From Bdellovibrionales bacterium (GTDB taxonomy: Bacteria; Bdellovibrionota; UBA2361; JAGRAS01), in contig JAGRAS010000008.1 of assembly GCA_020434465.1 (NCBI GenBank), forward strand, positions 1 to 13,713: 13,713 nt of DNA. The letters are read 5' to 3'. Positions within the stretch are counted from its first letter, which is position 1, and every line of letters begins with the position of its first letter. Shown here one piece after another: positions 1 through 8,319 of the stretch. Under the pieces are notes generated by a model. The model made no database searches, had not been told where the DNA came from, and worked only from the letters and a program-made list of their open reading frames with translations. Made by a program: the position numbers and the translations under genes.

Positions 1-56
1 AAAGCGAGGGAAGGATAGTATAACTACTTAATTTAATCAAACTTAGGCTTGGGATA

Positions 57-989
57 ATGTACCCAGATTATTTAAAAAGTATGCTTTTAAAAGCAGGCGA
101 TACAATTGGAATTGTTACTCCCTCAGCCCCAGCCCATCCTGATGTACTTGGAAGAGTAAGAACAGGGTTAGACAAACTTGGATTTAAAATTAAATGTCCA
201 CATGATCCTAGTAAGTATTACAATAGCAATGAGTACCTTTATTCAAATGGATCAGCTGAAGAACGAAGTTTGGCGTTTAATTCACTAATTTCTGATTCTG
301 AGGTTGCTGCTATTTGGAGCTTAAGAGGTGGCTATGGAGCTACTGAAATGATTGAAAAGATTGATTATGATTCTTTAAAAAAGACTCCTAAACTTTTGAT
401 TGGTTTTTCAGACTTTACTGCTGTAATGTTATCAGTTTTGGCCAAAACTAAAATTGTTTCTATCCACGCCCCAAGCTTAATGAGCTTATTTGAAGAAAGT
501 CCTACTGAAGATGCCCAACTTAATTTACAGGTTTGTTTTGATTTTTTACTCGGAAAAAACTTGCAAGTTTTTAAAGATAATCAGTTATCTGTTATCAATA
601 AAGGAGCTCCAGCTGAAGGCAATTTAATTGGTGGAAATTTATCTACTCTAGCTAGCTTAATTGGTAGTACATATTTACCCTCATTTGAAAACTCAATTTT
701 GTTTTTGGAAGAAACAGGGGAATCACCTAGGCAAGTTTTGAGACTGCTAAGCCAGTTAAAGCTTTCAGATATTTTGTCTCAAGTTAAAGCCATAGTTCTA
801 GGTAGTTTTGGTAGTTCCGATAAACTTTCATCGCGTGGGCCATCACTTGAGGAAGTTTTCCACAGCTTCTTCTCAAATACTAAGCTACTCGTAGTTAAGG
901 ATGCTTCATTTGGGCACCAAGGAAAAAACTTTCCAGTACCAATTGGTGCAAGAGCAAGACTAAATTTGAATTCGCTTGAGTTTATTTAG
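57..989 (+). CDS. ldcA: LD-carboxypeptidase, peptidase family S66 (muramoyltetrapeptide carboxypeptidase)
   Basis: A 310-aa cytoplasmic enzyme that removes the terminal D-Ala from murein tetrapeptides during peptidoglycan recycling. The N-terminal domain opens with a GDTIGIVTPSAP-type stretch (residues 14-25), followed by the family hallmark SLRGGYGA (88-95). The expected S66 Ser-Glu-His triad is present: Ser118 in GFSDF, Glu218 in LFLEE and His287 in FGHQGK. Length is normal for the family and there is no signal peptide. The ATG at 57 has only a weak Shine-Dalgarno (AGG/GGGA at 45-54). An in-frame ATG at 81 is a possible alternative, since homologues usually begin near that LKAGD stretch. 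A beta-lactamase-fold paralogue follows after a 129-bp gap, a pairing that fits cell-wall peptide metabolism. Bases 1-56 hold no supported gene; all three forward frames close within the first 31 bases. Confidence 0.93.
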   Translation: MYPDYLKSMLLKAGDTIGIVTPSAPAHPDVLGRVRTGLDKLGFKIKCPHDPSKYYNSNEYLYSNGSAEERSLAFNSLISDSEVAAIWSLRGGYGATEMIEKIDYDSLKKTPKLLIGFSDFTAVMLSVLAKTKIVSIHAPSLMSLFEESPTEDAQLNLQVCFDFLLGKNLQVFKDNQLSVINKGAPAEGNLIGGNLSTLASLIGSTYLPSFENSILFLEETGESPRQVLRLLSQLKLSDILSQVKAIVLGSFGSSDKLSSRGPSLEEVFHSFFSNTKLLVVKDASFGHQGKNFPVPIGARARLNLNSLEFI

Positions 990-1118
990 CCAAGCATACT
1001 ATAGTCAGTATTGCGAGAGAGCTTGTAACTTAACTGTAAAACTTAATGTCGCTAGGTATAAGCTTTTAATAAGAAAGTTGCCTCAAGCTAAAGCACTGTC
1101 TATCAGGAGTGGTCTATT

Positions 1119-2285
1119 ATGCAAAATGCTGAAGTATTTTCTCAATTCACAACAAGTTCTTTTCTAGATGAAATTGACAGTACAATGTTGATGGGGATTG
1201 ATGAAAATGTCTTTCCTGGTGCTTGTCTGTTAGTGGGGCAAAATGGAAAAGTTATTTACAATAAGGCATTTGGCTTTTTGTCTAATGAAGCAAATTCTTC
1301 AAGAACTAAAGTTACGACAGGAACGGTCTATGATTTAGCTGGCATTACAGGCTCTCTTGTTACGACAACATTGATAATGCTTTTAGTTGAGAAAGGTAGG
1401 CTTAAATTAGAAGATAAAGTCTCGCGTTATTTGCAAAGTTTTTCTGTACATGGAAAATCTCCGATAACTATCAAACATTTGTTAAATCAAACTTCAGGTT
1501 TAGTAGCCTGGCATCCATTTTATGAAGAAATTTTAAAAGCTGATACCGGTGCAAGAAAGGGAATAATTGCAAATCGAGTATCTAAAGAATTTGTAATTAA
1601 TTCTATTAACCGCATGGTGCTCAAGCAAAAGCCTGGCAAAAAAGAAGAGTATAGTGATCTTAACTTTATGATCCTTGGCTTCATTATAGAAATTTTAACT
1701 GGAATGAGTATAGAAAGAGCTGCTCAGAAAATGATCTTTAATCCACTAGGAATGAGAGATACGGGCTTTATAGATCTTTCTATGTTAAAGCGCAGAGGTG
1801 TTTTGCCTATACAAGATATTATTGCGCCAACAGAAAAATGTTCCTGGAGAAATAAAGTGATTCATGGTGAAGTGCATGATGATAATACTTGGGCAATGGG
1901 TGGTATAGCTGGCCACAGCGGGCTTTTTTCGAATGCTAGTGATATTCACAAGATTTTGTCGGAGCTTTTACGAGCTTATGCAGGAAATAGCACTTTTTTA
2001 AGAGCGGCAACTGTCAGGCGATTTTTTGAAAAAAGTAGTAATGGAGAGACTTGTTGGTCTCTTGGTTGGGAAAATCCCTCTGAATGGAATGCAATGAATC
2101 AAGCAGCATTTAGTGATTGTGTTGTAGGACGCAGCGGCTTTACTGGTTGTAGTGTTTGGCTAGAACCTACAAGAGGCCTTGATTTTATTCTTTTAAGTAA
2201 TAGGGTTAATCCAACACGAGCTAATAAAAAAATTAAAGATTTTATTCCACAAATTGTTAATACAGTTCTAAGGCTAGTTGATTAG
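1119..2285 (+). CDS. beta-lactamase-fold serine hydrolase paralogue with degenerate active site (probable pseudoenzyme)
   Basis: A 388-aa protein of the class C beta-lactamase/penicillin-binding-protein-like family, without a signal peptide. Family landmarks are intact: a VYDLA lead-in (70-74), LLNQTSGL (121-128), the Tyr motif YSDLN (178-182), HDDNTWAMGGIAGHSGLF (253-270) and the C-terminal GFTG block (340-343). The catalytic SxxK tetrad expected right after YDLA reads G75-I-T-G78, so both nucleophile Ser and general-base Lys are absent. The KTG/HTG-like triad also reads R338-S-G340. The fold is therefore kept while the usual chemistry should be lost. The next serine, Ser79, has no Lys three residues on. 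The start at 1119 has a good Shine-Dalgarno (AGGAG, 1105-1109, nine bases upstream). It follows ldcA and lies 28 bp before prfA, so co-transcription is likely. A regulatory or muropeptide-binding role is speculation. Family assignment is firm; loss of activity is inferred from the missing residues. Confidence 0.88.
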   Translation: MQNAEVFSQFTTSSFLDEIDSTMLMGIDENVFPGACLLVGQNGKVIYNKAFGFLSNEANSSRTKVTTGTVYDLAGITGSLVTTTLIMLLVEKGRLKLEDKVSRYLQSFSVHGKSPITIKHLLNQTSGLVAWHPFYEEILKADTGARKGIIANRVSKEFVINSINRMVLKQKPGKKEEYSDLNFMILGFIIEILTGMSIERAAQKMIFNPLGMRDTGFIDLSMLKRRGVLPIQDIIAPTEKCSWRNKVIHGEVHDDNTWAMGGIAGHSGLFSNASDIHKILSELLRAYAGNSTFLRAATVRRFFEKSSNGETCWSLGWENPSEWNAMNQAAFSDCVVGRSGFTGCSVWLEPTRGLDFILLSNRVNPTRANKKIKDFIPQIVNTVLRLVD

Positions 2286-2313
2286 CTTAGTTATTTAATT
2301 ACCGGTTCATGTC

Positions 2314-3390
2314 ATGTGGGATAAATTAACAGAATTAGAAGAAAAGTTTGAAGATATAAATCAAAAGTTATCCGATCCAAAAATAATTTCTGATAGAGCA
2401 GCTTTTCAGAAGTACTCAAAAGAACATAAAGATCTTCAAGAAATAGTTGCAACTTTTCGTGCATATAGAAAAGCAAAAAAAGAATACGATGATAGCAAAG
2501 AAATCATTAACTCTGGATCTGATGAAGATTTAATTTCTATGGCAAAGGAGGAATTGTTAACGCTTGAGCCAGAAATTGAATTATTTGAAGAAAAGCTACA
2601 AATCTTGTTGTTACCAAAAGATCCAAATGATGACAGAAACGTAATTCTTGAAATACGTGCTGGAGCCGGCGGGGATGAAGCAGCTATCTTTGTTGGTGAT
2701 CTTTTCAGGATGTATTCTAGATATTCGGAAACTGTAGGTTGGAAAGTTGAGCTATTAAGTACAAGTGATGCCTCTTGTGGTGGTTATAAAGAAATTATTG
2801 CCATGATTAGTGGAGAGGGTGCATTTAGCCGACTAAAGTATGAGCGTGGGGTGCATAGAGTTCAGCGAGTTCCTGAAACTGAATCTCAGGGCAGAGTTCA
2901 TACTTCTACTATTACTGTAGCAGTTATGCCTGAAGCTGAAGATGTTGAAATAACAATTGATCCTAAAGACTTAAGAGTAGACGTTTACAGATCTAGTGGC
3001 CCTGGTGGTCAGAGTGTTAACACAACAGACTCTGCTGTGCGTATTACTCATATACCAAGTGGAATCGTAGTAGCTATGCAAGATGAAAAATCTCAACATA
3101 AAAACAGAGAGAAAGCTATGCGAGTACTGCGTGCAAGATTATTTGAGAAAAAACAACAAGAGCAGGATGCTGAACGTAGAGCAGATAGACAGAGTCAGGT
3201 TGGTAGTGGTGATCGTTCAGAAAAAATTAGAACATACAACTATCCTCAATCAAGAATAACAGATCACCGAATAGGTTTAACTTTACATTCTCTATTTGTA
3301 GTAATAGATGGCGATTTAGATCAGTTGATAGACCCACTAATCACTCATTATCAAACTGAAGCTCTTAAAGGAACTTCTAGCGTTCATTAA
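2314..3390 (+). CDS. prfA: peptide chain release factor 1 (RF1)
   Basis: A 358-aa class I release factor of standard length that recognises UAA and UAG in the ribosomal A site and triggers peptide release. The RF1-type codon-recognition tripeptide is P187-E-T189 within [13 protein letters not shown]; PxT is diagnostic of RF1, whereas RF2 has SPF. The peptidyl-transferase motif GGQ is at 231-233, inside [10 protein letters not shown]. Its Gln233 is the target of PrmC, which is encoded two genes downstream. An acidic, coiled-coil-like N-terminal domain (about 1-100) precedes the conserved RAGAGGDEA (115-123). The ATG lacks a clear Shine-Dalgarno and lies 28 bp after the upstream stop, so translation may partly depend on coupling. 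All genes in this window end in the two codons this factor reads. Confidence 0.98.
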   Translation: MWDKLTELEEKFEDINQKLSDPKIISDRAAFQKYSKEHKDLQEIVATFRAYRKAKKEYDDSKEIINSGSDEDLISMAKEELLTLEPEIELFEEKLQILLLPKDPNDDRNVILEIRAGAGGDEAAIFVGDLFRMYSRYSETVGWKVELLSTSDASCGGYKEIIAMISGEGAFSRLKYERGVHRVQRVPETESQGRVHTSTITVAVMPEAEDVEITIDPKDLRVDVYRSSGPGGQSVNTTDSAVRITHIPSGIVVAMQDEKSQHKNREKAMRVLRARLFEKKQQEQDAERRADRQSQVGSGDRSEKIRTYNYPQSRITDHRIGLTLHSLFVVIDGDLDQLIDPLITHYQTEALKGTSSVH

Positions 3391-3419
3391 GAAATTCTTT
3401 TGAGCTCTGTAAGGCTAAA

Positions 3420-4517
3420 ATGAATATTCCAGAGTACTTATTAGAGAGGAAGATTATTCATATTGATATGGATGCTTTTTTTGCGTCGGTTGAGCAAAGA
3501 GATCACCCAGAGTTACGCGGTAAGCCAATTGCAGTTGGTGGATCTCCAACTGGAAGAGGGGTTGTGGCTGCGGCAAGTTATGAAGCGCGTAAATTTGGAG
3601 TTAGATCTGCAATGTCCAGTGCGCGAGCAATTAAGCTTTGCCCGCAATTAATATTCTCGAAATCAAGATTTGATGTATATCGAAGAATTTCTCGGGTGAT
3701 AATGGCAATTCTTAGGGAATATAGCGAGCTTGTTGAGCCAATTTCAATTGATGAAGCTTATCTCGATGTAACTTTTAATAAGAAAGGCTTTAGATATGCT
3801 TCACAAGTAGCAAAAGAAATTCGAAAAAAAATTTACAGCTACACTGGCCTTACTGCCTCTGCTGGAGTAGCGCCAAATAAATTTCTTGCAAAAATAGCTT
3901 CTGATTTAAATAAACCAAATGGAATGGCCATAATTCAGCCAGAGACTGCTTTGCAGTTTTTATCTAAGCTGCCAATTCGTAAAATTCACGGAGTTGGCAA
4001 AGTAACAGAGGAAAAATTTTTGCAATTAGGAATACAGACTGTTGGTGACTTACAAGCAATTTCTGAGTTTGAACTTTGTAATAACTTTGGGAAGTCAGGG
4101 AGCTGGTATTTTAAACTTGCTAGAGGTGAAGACAGAAGACCAGTTAAAGTATTAAGAACTAGAAAATCAATAGGAATTGAAGATACTTTTGTAGAGGATA
4201 TCATAGACCTTTCGGAGATGGCTACAAACTTAAAAGATTTAGCCTCACGCCTAGAGGTGAGAATGAGAAAGTCTGATTCAAAAGGCAAAACTATTACTCT
4301 TAAAATAAAATACTCTGACTTTAAGCTGATAACCAGAGCAGTTACTTTAAATGAGTTTATTAGTGATGAAGAAAATTTATTTAGTACTGCTAAAAGCTTA
4401 CTTAAAGCTTCTTACGATGACAGCAAACCTGTACGCTTATTAGGAATATCAGTTTCAAATCTTGAGCATGAAAATCGTTCAGCAAAAGAGCAGCGAGCTC
4501 AACTGAATTTATTTTAA
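3420..4517 (+). CDS. dinB: DNA polymerase IV (Y-family translesion polymerase)
   Basis: A 365-aa error-prone Y-family polymerase that bypasses DNA lesions and extends misaligned primers. Catalytic acids are visible in HIDMDAFFASVE (Asp16, with Asp18 beside it) and SIDEAYLDVT (Asp111-Glu112). Phe21 matches the steric-gate position that excludes ribonucleotides. SYEARKFGVRSAMS (53-66) and SAGVAPNKFLAKIASD (147-162) are typical DinB finger and palm blocks. A helix-hairpin-helix segment lies near 188-215 and the little-finger domain follows from about 245. The protein ends exactly in QLNLF, a near-ideal beta-clamp binding motif, so the C-terminus is intact. Shine-Dalgarno AAGG (3411-3414) is five bases before the ATG. 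It starts 29 bp after prfA and ends just before prmC, an unusual position within a translation-termination operon. I see no obvious LexA box, although none may be needed if it is read from an upstream promoter. Confidence 0.97.
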   Translation: MNIPEYLLERKIIHIDMDAFFASVEQRDHPELRGKPIAVGGSPTGRGVVAAASYEARKFGVRSAMSSARAIKLCPQLIFSKSRFDVYRRISRVIMAILREYSELVEPISIDEAYLDVTFNKKGFRYASQVAKEIRKKIYSYTGLTASAGVAPNKFLAKIASDLNKPNGMAIIQPETALQFLSKLPIRKIHGVGKVTEEKFLQLGIQTVGDLQAISEFELCNNFGKSGSWYFKLARGEDRRPVKVLRTRKSIGIEDTFVEDIIDLSEMATNLKDLASRLEVRMRKSDSKGKTITLKIKYSDFKLITRAVTLNEFISDEENLFSTAKSLLKASYDDSKPVRLLGISVSNLEHENRSAKEQRAQLNLF

Positions 4518-4527
4518 GTTGGCAAAA

Positions 4528-5379
4528 ATGAAAATTTCTGAATTAAAAAGAGACATCAGTAGTGAACTTAAAAATTTTAGCACAACAGCTAGCCTTGATG
4601 CTGAGGTCATTATTGCTTATGTATTAAATTTTTCGCGCCTTGAGTTAGTTGCAAATAGTAAAGAAGAAGTTACGCCTAAAAACATGAAAATAATTGATTC
4701 TCTCGTAAAACGAAGAATACTAGGTGAGCCAATTGCATATTTAACTGGTAAAAAAGAATTCTTTGGAATTGATTTTAAGGTAAATTCTAGTGTTTTAGTA
4801 CCAAGGCCAGAGACGGAAATAATTATCAGTCAGGCAATTAAAATTATTAAAAGCTATAATCGTAAAATAAAAATCTTAGATTTAGGAACCGGGAGCGCTT
4901 GTATTCCAATAGCTCTTGCTGTTGAACTTGATAAATTAAAAATAGAATATGAGATCACTGCGGTTGATACTTCAGAAAAAGCATTAGAAATCGCCAAAGA
5001 AAATGCCTTAAATCATTGTGTTAAAATCAATTTTATTAAGAGTGACTGGTTTTCGGCAATTAATGATTGCTATGACATTATTACGGCTAATCCTCCATAC
5101 ATAGCAGAAAATGATCTACGGGTGTCCAGAGAAATAAACTTTGAGCCTAGATCTGCCCTATATGCTGGTAATACAGGAATGGATGATATTTATAAAATTC
5201 TAGATAATTTTCGAACTTATTTAGCAGCAGATGGATTTTTGTTAATGGAAATTGGTTTCGAACAAGCCGAAGAGATAAAAAGCTATCTAATTGATACCCA
5301 AATAGAAGTTTTTAAGGATCTCTCCGGCTTAGATCGGATGGTGAAAATAAGTTGTTTTAATACGAATAACTTGTGTTAA
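4528..5379 (+). CDS. prmC: peptide chain release factor N5-glutamine methyltransferase
   Basis: A 283-aa (from this ATG) SAM-dependent methyltransferase, also called HemK, that modifies the Gln of the GGQ motif in RF1 and RF2 to allow efficient termination. The N-terminal helical substrate-binding domain (1-90) ends with the family sequence EPIAYLTGKKEFFG (67-80) and VPRPETE (91-97). The SAM-binding motif I is DLGTGSA (118-124). The catalytic NPPY signature, which clamps the glutamine amide, is at 188-191. An in-frame TTG at 4519 would add three residues and start one base after the dinB stop. I prefer the ATG at 4528, although neither start has a good Shine-Dalgarno, suggesting coupled translation from dinB. 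The 3' end overlaps the convergent gene by 23 bp, with no room for a separate terminator. Confidence 0.97.
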   Translation: MKISELKRDISSELKNFSTTASLDAEVIIAYVLNFSRLELVANSKEEVTPKNMKIIDSLVKRRILGEPIAYLTGKKEFFGIDFKVNSSVLVPRPETEIIISQAIKIIKSYNRKIKILDLGTGSACIPIALAVELDKLKIEYEITAVDTSEKALEIAKENALNHCVKINFIKSDWFSAINDCYDIITANPPYIAENDLRVSREINFEPRSALYAGNTGMDDIYKILDNFRTYLAADGFLLMEIGFEQAEEIKSYLIDTQIEVFKDLSGLDRMVKISCFNTNNLC

Positions 5380-6385
5380 AAAATTCTGTAGGCTTAAAAT
5401 ATCTTATATCATAGCTACCATCTATGAATTTAAACTTCATAACACCTGCATTTTTCATTTCAGACCCTGGTTTATCTGCCTTCCAATGTGCTTTTCCCAT
5501 TCCATCAAAGTGGCTAAAAACAAGATCCGAAATTGCCGTGTCGCTCGCATTAGATTCGAAAATACCTATATCTACAATTTCTTTAGATCTGTATTCAGGT
5601 AAAACAACTTCAAAAAAAGGACTACCTTTTTTCTCTGGATAGAATGTCATACTATCAGGAGTTGGCACAAAGTCATCATGTGTTGGCGCCTCTATTTTAT
5701 TCTCAGGTTTAACTTCTTTTTCTGGAGCTGGTTTTATTTCTTCAGGCAAGTTTTTTGGATCAATTTCTTTTAGAAACTGTCTTTGCTTTTTTACCTGCTT
5801 TTTTGTTAATTTTGGTTTTGAGTTAATTGCCTTTCTAAATTGTTTTAAGTTTTTTCCTGAATCAACTTTATTTGCTGCTACTTTTTCAATCGTTAGATCT
5901 ATATTTGATGTGTTTGAGTCTGTTTTTGGCATTTCAACAACTTTACGCTTAAGTTTGTTAGTTTTTTCATCTAGCTGAGATTTGTTAAATGCAACATTTA
6001 AAATTTCTTTTTTTTGTTCTTTAGTAATTTTTGCAGTTTTACCGCGTTTAGAGTTGTTTTTTGTTGCAACTTCTAATACTTCATCTACTGCTCTAAAAAT
6101 GGCTTGTCTATTTCGATCCTTTAACTGCTTTTTGTAATTTGGTTTAATTCTATTTATCAAGCGCTTGGCAACCGTTTGATCGATCTTTGAAAGTTGTGCA
6201 TGCACTGTTGCTGCTAACAATAAGTCTTCGCTTAAGCGTTCATTTTTTAATGTTTCGCCAGTTTTGTTTGAGCCTGTTAAAGCATTGATTACTAAAGCAG
6301 CAGAGTTTCTAATTTCTGCTTCTGACACTTCAACAGCCAATGATGTATTGTTTACAACGATATTTGTTTCTCTAGTTACTTTCAT
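5357..6385 (-). CDS. uncharacterised lysine-rich, cysteine-free protein, 342 aa
   Basis: I do not recognise this protein. It has no signal peptide or membrane segment and no cysteine. Three regions are visible. Residues 1-110 are mixed to helical (e.g. SEDLLLAATVHAQL, 52-65). Residues 110-245 are strongly charged and low in complexity, rich in Lys/Gln/Asn, with a Pro/Glu/Lys linker around 209-240. Residues 255-335 are richer in aromatic and beta-type residues (SPFFEVVLPEYRS, KFKFIDGSYDIRYF) and look like a small folded domain. The ATG at 6385 is chosen because AGAGGG lies just upstream (6389-6394). The longer in-frame option, a TTG at 6457, has no Shine-Dalgarno and would place a perfect inverted repeat inside the coding region. 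The gene follows a 127-aa gene on the same strand, separated by 79 bp and a hairpin. Export through a signal-peptide-independent system is conceivable but unsupported. Confidence 0.75.
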   Translation of the reverse strand: MKVTRETNIVVNNTSLAVEVSEAEIRNSAALVINALTGSNKTGETLKNERLSEDLLLAATVHAQLSKIDQTVAKRLINRIKPNYKKQLKDRNRQAIFRAVDEVLEVATKNNSKRGKTAKITKEQKKEILNVAFNKSQLDEKTNKLKRKVVEMPKTDSNTSNIDLTIEKVAANKVDSGKNLKQFRKAINSKPKLTKKQVKKQRQFLKEIDPKNLPEEIKPAPEKEVKPENKIEAPTHDDFVPTPDSMTFYPEKKGSPFFEVVLPEYRSKEIVDIGIFESNASDTAISDLVFSHFDGMGKAHWKADKPGSEMKNAGVMKFKFIDGSYDIRYFKPTEFFNTSYSY

Positions 6386-6388
6386 GAT

Positions 6389-6394
6389 CCCTCT
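6389..6394 (-). promoter_or_regulatory. ribosome binding site that fixes the start at 6385
   Basis: On the minus strand AGAGGG lies three bases before the ATG at 6385-6383. This is the only purine-rich site near any in-frame start of the 342-aa gene, so it argues for that ATG over the upstream TTG at 6457. Confidence 0.6.
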
Positions 6395-6422
6395 TTTGCA
6401 TTTACATAATTTTATGAGATCC

Positions 6423-6452
6423 TTGGTATGGAATTTTTTTGCTCCATACCAA
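6423..6452 (-). repeat. perfect 10-bp inverted repeat (stem-loop) between two co-oriented genes
   Basis: TTGGTATGGA (6423-6432) and TCCATACCAA (6443-6452) are perfect reverse complements separated by a ten-base loop. The structure lies 12 bp after the stop of the 127-aa gene and about 37 bp before the start of the 342-aa gene. No T-run follows in the direction of transcription, so it is not a canonical intrinsic terminator. It would suit an mRNA processing or 3'-stabilising element that lets the first gene be expressed more than the second, or a protein-binding operator. Confidence 0.6.
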
Positions 6453-6464
6453 AGCAATTAAACT

Positions 6465-6848
6465 TTAGTTAAGTCTAAAGTCTCTACCAATCTGTCTTAA
6501 TAGCTGGTTCATATTTGACATAAAGTTAGATAAGTTTGAGATAGTTCTTAATGCTGATTCGTACTTAGAACGCACTGCTAGTTGTAAGCCTTCTACAGTA
6601 CCAACTAATTCGTTTGTGCTTGAATCAACCTTAAAACCATAACTCTCTGCAATTTTTTTTAGTTCATCATCTAATTTTGCCCCAGGCTTTTGGGAAAAAA
6701 CTTTAAGCATTTCATCTTCTATTTTTCCTGCGACTAGTGATGCTCCAGCAACAGCTTCAGACATGCGGTTAGCATTTGCACTTAAAGCATCTTGCACAAC
6801 ATTTATATAGTTACGGTTATTTGGGTTGACGCTTGTATCGATAGACAT
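6465..6848 (-). CDS. small helical cysteine-free protein of unknown function, 127 aa
   Basis: A protein I do not recognise with confidence. It has no signal peptide, no cysteine and no tryptophan. The sequence is almost entirely compatible with alpha helix: residues 12-55 form one helical block, a short charged segment and a break follow (58-85), and a C-terminal helix runs over about 88-123 (SKYESALRTISNLSNFMS onward, ending QIGRDFRLN). The long C-terminal helix with regularly spaced hydrophobics and a terminal Phe resembles in pattern the subunits of secreted filaments such as type III needle proteins. Those are usually shorter, and no secretion genes are present, so this is only an analogy. 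A strong Shine-Dalgarno (AGGAG, plus-strand 6857-6861) sits eight bases before the ATG, suggesting good expression. It is first in a two-gene unit and divergent from fabF. Confidence 0.75.
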   Translation of the reverse strand: MSIDTSVNPNNRNYINVVQDALSANANRMSEAVAGASLVAGKIEDEMLKVFSQKPGAKLDDELKKIAESYGFKVDSSTNELVGTVEGLQLAVRSKYESALRTISNLSNFMSNMNQLLRQIGRDFRLN

Positions 6849-7071
6849 CTTATAGTCTCCTATAAAGTTAATTTATTAAGTTCCCCAAATTAAATTATCT
6901 TGGAGCCAGATTTAGCTTGGGCTTCATTTAAGTAATCGTTATAAGCTCAAAAGAGTTGCTAAGTATTGGTATCTTATTGATTTTACATGTTCAGATTGCT
7001 AGGGTTTTAGCCGCATTGCTCTTTAAGCCCCCTTGATTATAGAGTATGAGCAGATTTTTTTGAGAGTTTCG

Positions 7072-8319
7072 ATGAACAAAAGAAGAGTTGTTATTACAGG
7101 AATTGGTATTTTGTCTCCATTGGCAAATACTCGTGAAGCAAGTTGGGAGGCTGCAAAATCTGGTAAGTCTGGAATTGCACCAATCACCAGATTTGATGCA
7201 GAAGCTTTTAGTGCAAGAATTGCAGGAGAGATTAAAAATTTTGATCCTGCTCAGTTCTTAGATCCAAAAGAATTAAAGAAACATGATATTTTTTCTCACT
7301 ATAGTATCGCTGCTTCACAAGAAGCTATCGATGATGCTGGTTTGTCAGCAGGTAATTTTCAGCCAGAACGAGCAGGTAGTATTTTAGGAATAGGGATTGG
7401 AGGTTTAGCAACTTTAGAAAAGTACCATGAGGCCTATCTTTCAAAAGGGCCAAAAAGGATTTCTCCATTTCTAATTCCTGCAATGATTTCAAATCTTGGG
7501 CCAGGCAATATTGCTATTCGCTATAATTTAAGAGGTATTAACTATACTGTTACTAGTGCTTGTACTTCTTCTACGCATGCAATTGGGGAATCCTTTCGTT
7601 TGATATCAGAAGGTTTGCAAGATGTGATGTTAACAGGAGGTGCTGAGTCGGCAGTAACGCCAATTGGTATCGGAGGTTTTTGTGCTTTAAAGGCTTTGTC
7701 TACAAGAAATGATGAACCTGAAAAAGCTTCACGGCCATTTGACAAAGACAGAGATGGTTTTGTTCTGGGCGAAGGAGCAACAGTTTTAGTTCTTGAATCC
7801 TTAGAGAACGCGCAAAAGCGAGGAGCTAAAATTTATGCTGAAGTCTCAGGTTATGGTTTCTCATGTGATGCCCATCATATAACTGCGCCGAGTCCGGGCG
7901 GTGAAGGTGCTATAAATTGCATGCAGATGGCAATTGAAAGTGCAGGGCTTAAACCCGAAGATATTAGCTATGTCAATGCACATGGTACTTCTACTGATGC
8001 AAATGATAAAACTGAGACAGCAGCAATTAAAGCAGTTTTTGGTTCCTTCGCTAAAGAGGGATTACTTGTGAGCTCTACAAAGTCTATGACTGGCCACCTT
8101 TTAGGTGCCGCCGGTGCTATTGAAGCAGCCTTTTGTGCTCTAGCAATTAGAGATAGTGTAGCTCCACCTACAATTAATCTTGATAATCCAAGTGAAGATT
8201 GTGATTTAGATTATGTAGCAAATAGTTCAAGAAGCGTTGAAATTAACACAACTCTTTCAAATTCCTTTGGCTTTGGTGGGACTAATGCATCTGTAATTAT
8301 TAGAAAGTATCTTAAGTAA
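7072..8319 (+). CDS. fabF: 3-oxoacyl-[acyl-carrier-protein] synthase II (KAS II)
   Basis: A 415-aa condensing enzyme that elongates acyl-ACP with malonyl-ACP in type II fatty acid synthesis. The N-terminus MNKRRVVITGIG is typical. The active site is complete: Cys164 in TSACTSSTH, His304 in NAHGTSTD, Lys337 in STKSMTG and His342 in GHLLGAAGA. The GFGGTN glycine-rich block is at 400-405. The ATG at 7072 is preferred because MNKRRVVITG aligns with the family start and GAGAG (7062-7066) lies five bases upstream. A TTG at 7033 would add 13 atypical residues. The gene stands alone, without acpP, fabD or fabG nearby, and is divergent from the 127-aa gene across a 223-bp gap. That gap holds no gene I can support. 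An imperfect GGGTTT...AAGCCC pairing (6991-7029) might fold upstream of the start. Confidence 0.97.
   Translation: MNKRRVVITGIGILSPLANTREASWEAAKSGKSGIAPITRFDAEAFSARIAGEIKNFDPAQFLDPKELKKHDIFSHYSIAASQEAIDDAGLSAGNFQPERAGSILGIGIGGLATLEKYHEAYLSKGPKRISPFLIPAMISNLGPGNIAIRYNLRGINYTVTSACTSSTHAIGESFRLISEGLQDVMLTGGAESAVTPIGIGGFCALKALSTRNDEPEKASRPFDKDRDGFVLGEGATVLVLESLENAQKRGAKIYAEVSGYGFSCDAHHITAPSPGGEGAINCMQMAIESAGLKPEDISYVNAHGTSTDANDKTETAAIKAVFGSFAKEGLLVSSTKSMTGHLLGAAGAIEAAFCALAIRDSVAPPTINLDNPSEDCDLDYVANSSRSVEINTTLSNSFGFGGTNASVIIRKYLK

Noticed and set aside
976..1167. 63-codon plus-strand ORF bridging ldcA and the serine hydrolase gene
   Set aside because: It begins inside the ldcA end and runs through the well-supported start of the next gene. 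No Shine-Dalgarno and no family resemblance.
3986..4288. 100-codon minus-strand ORF
   Set aside because: It lies entirely antisense to dinB, whose motifs continue uninterrupted through this region.
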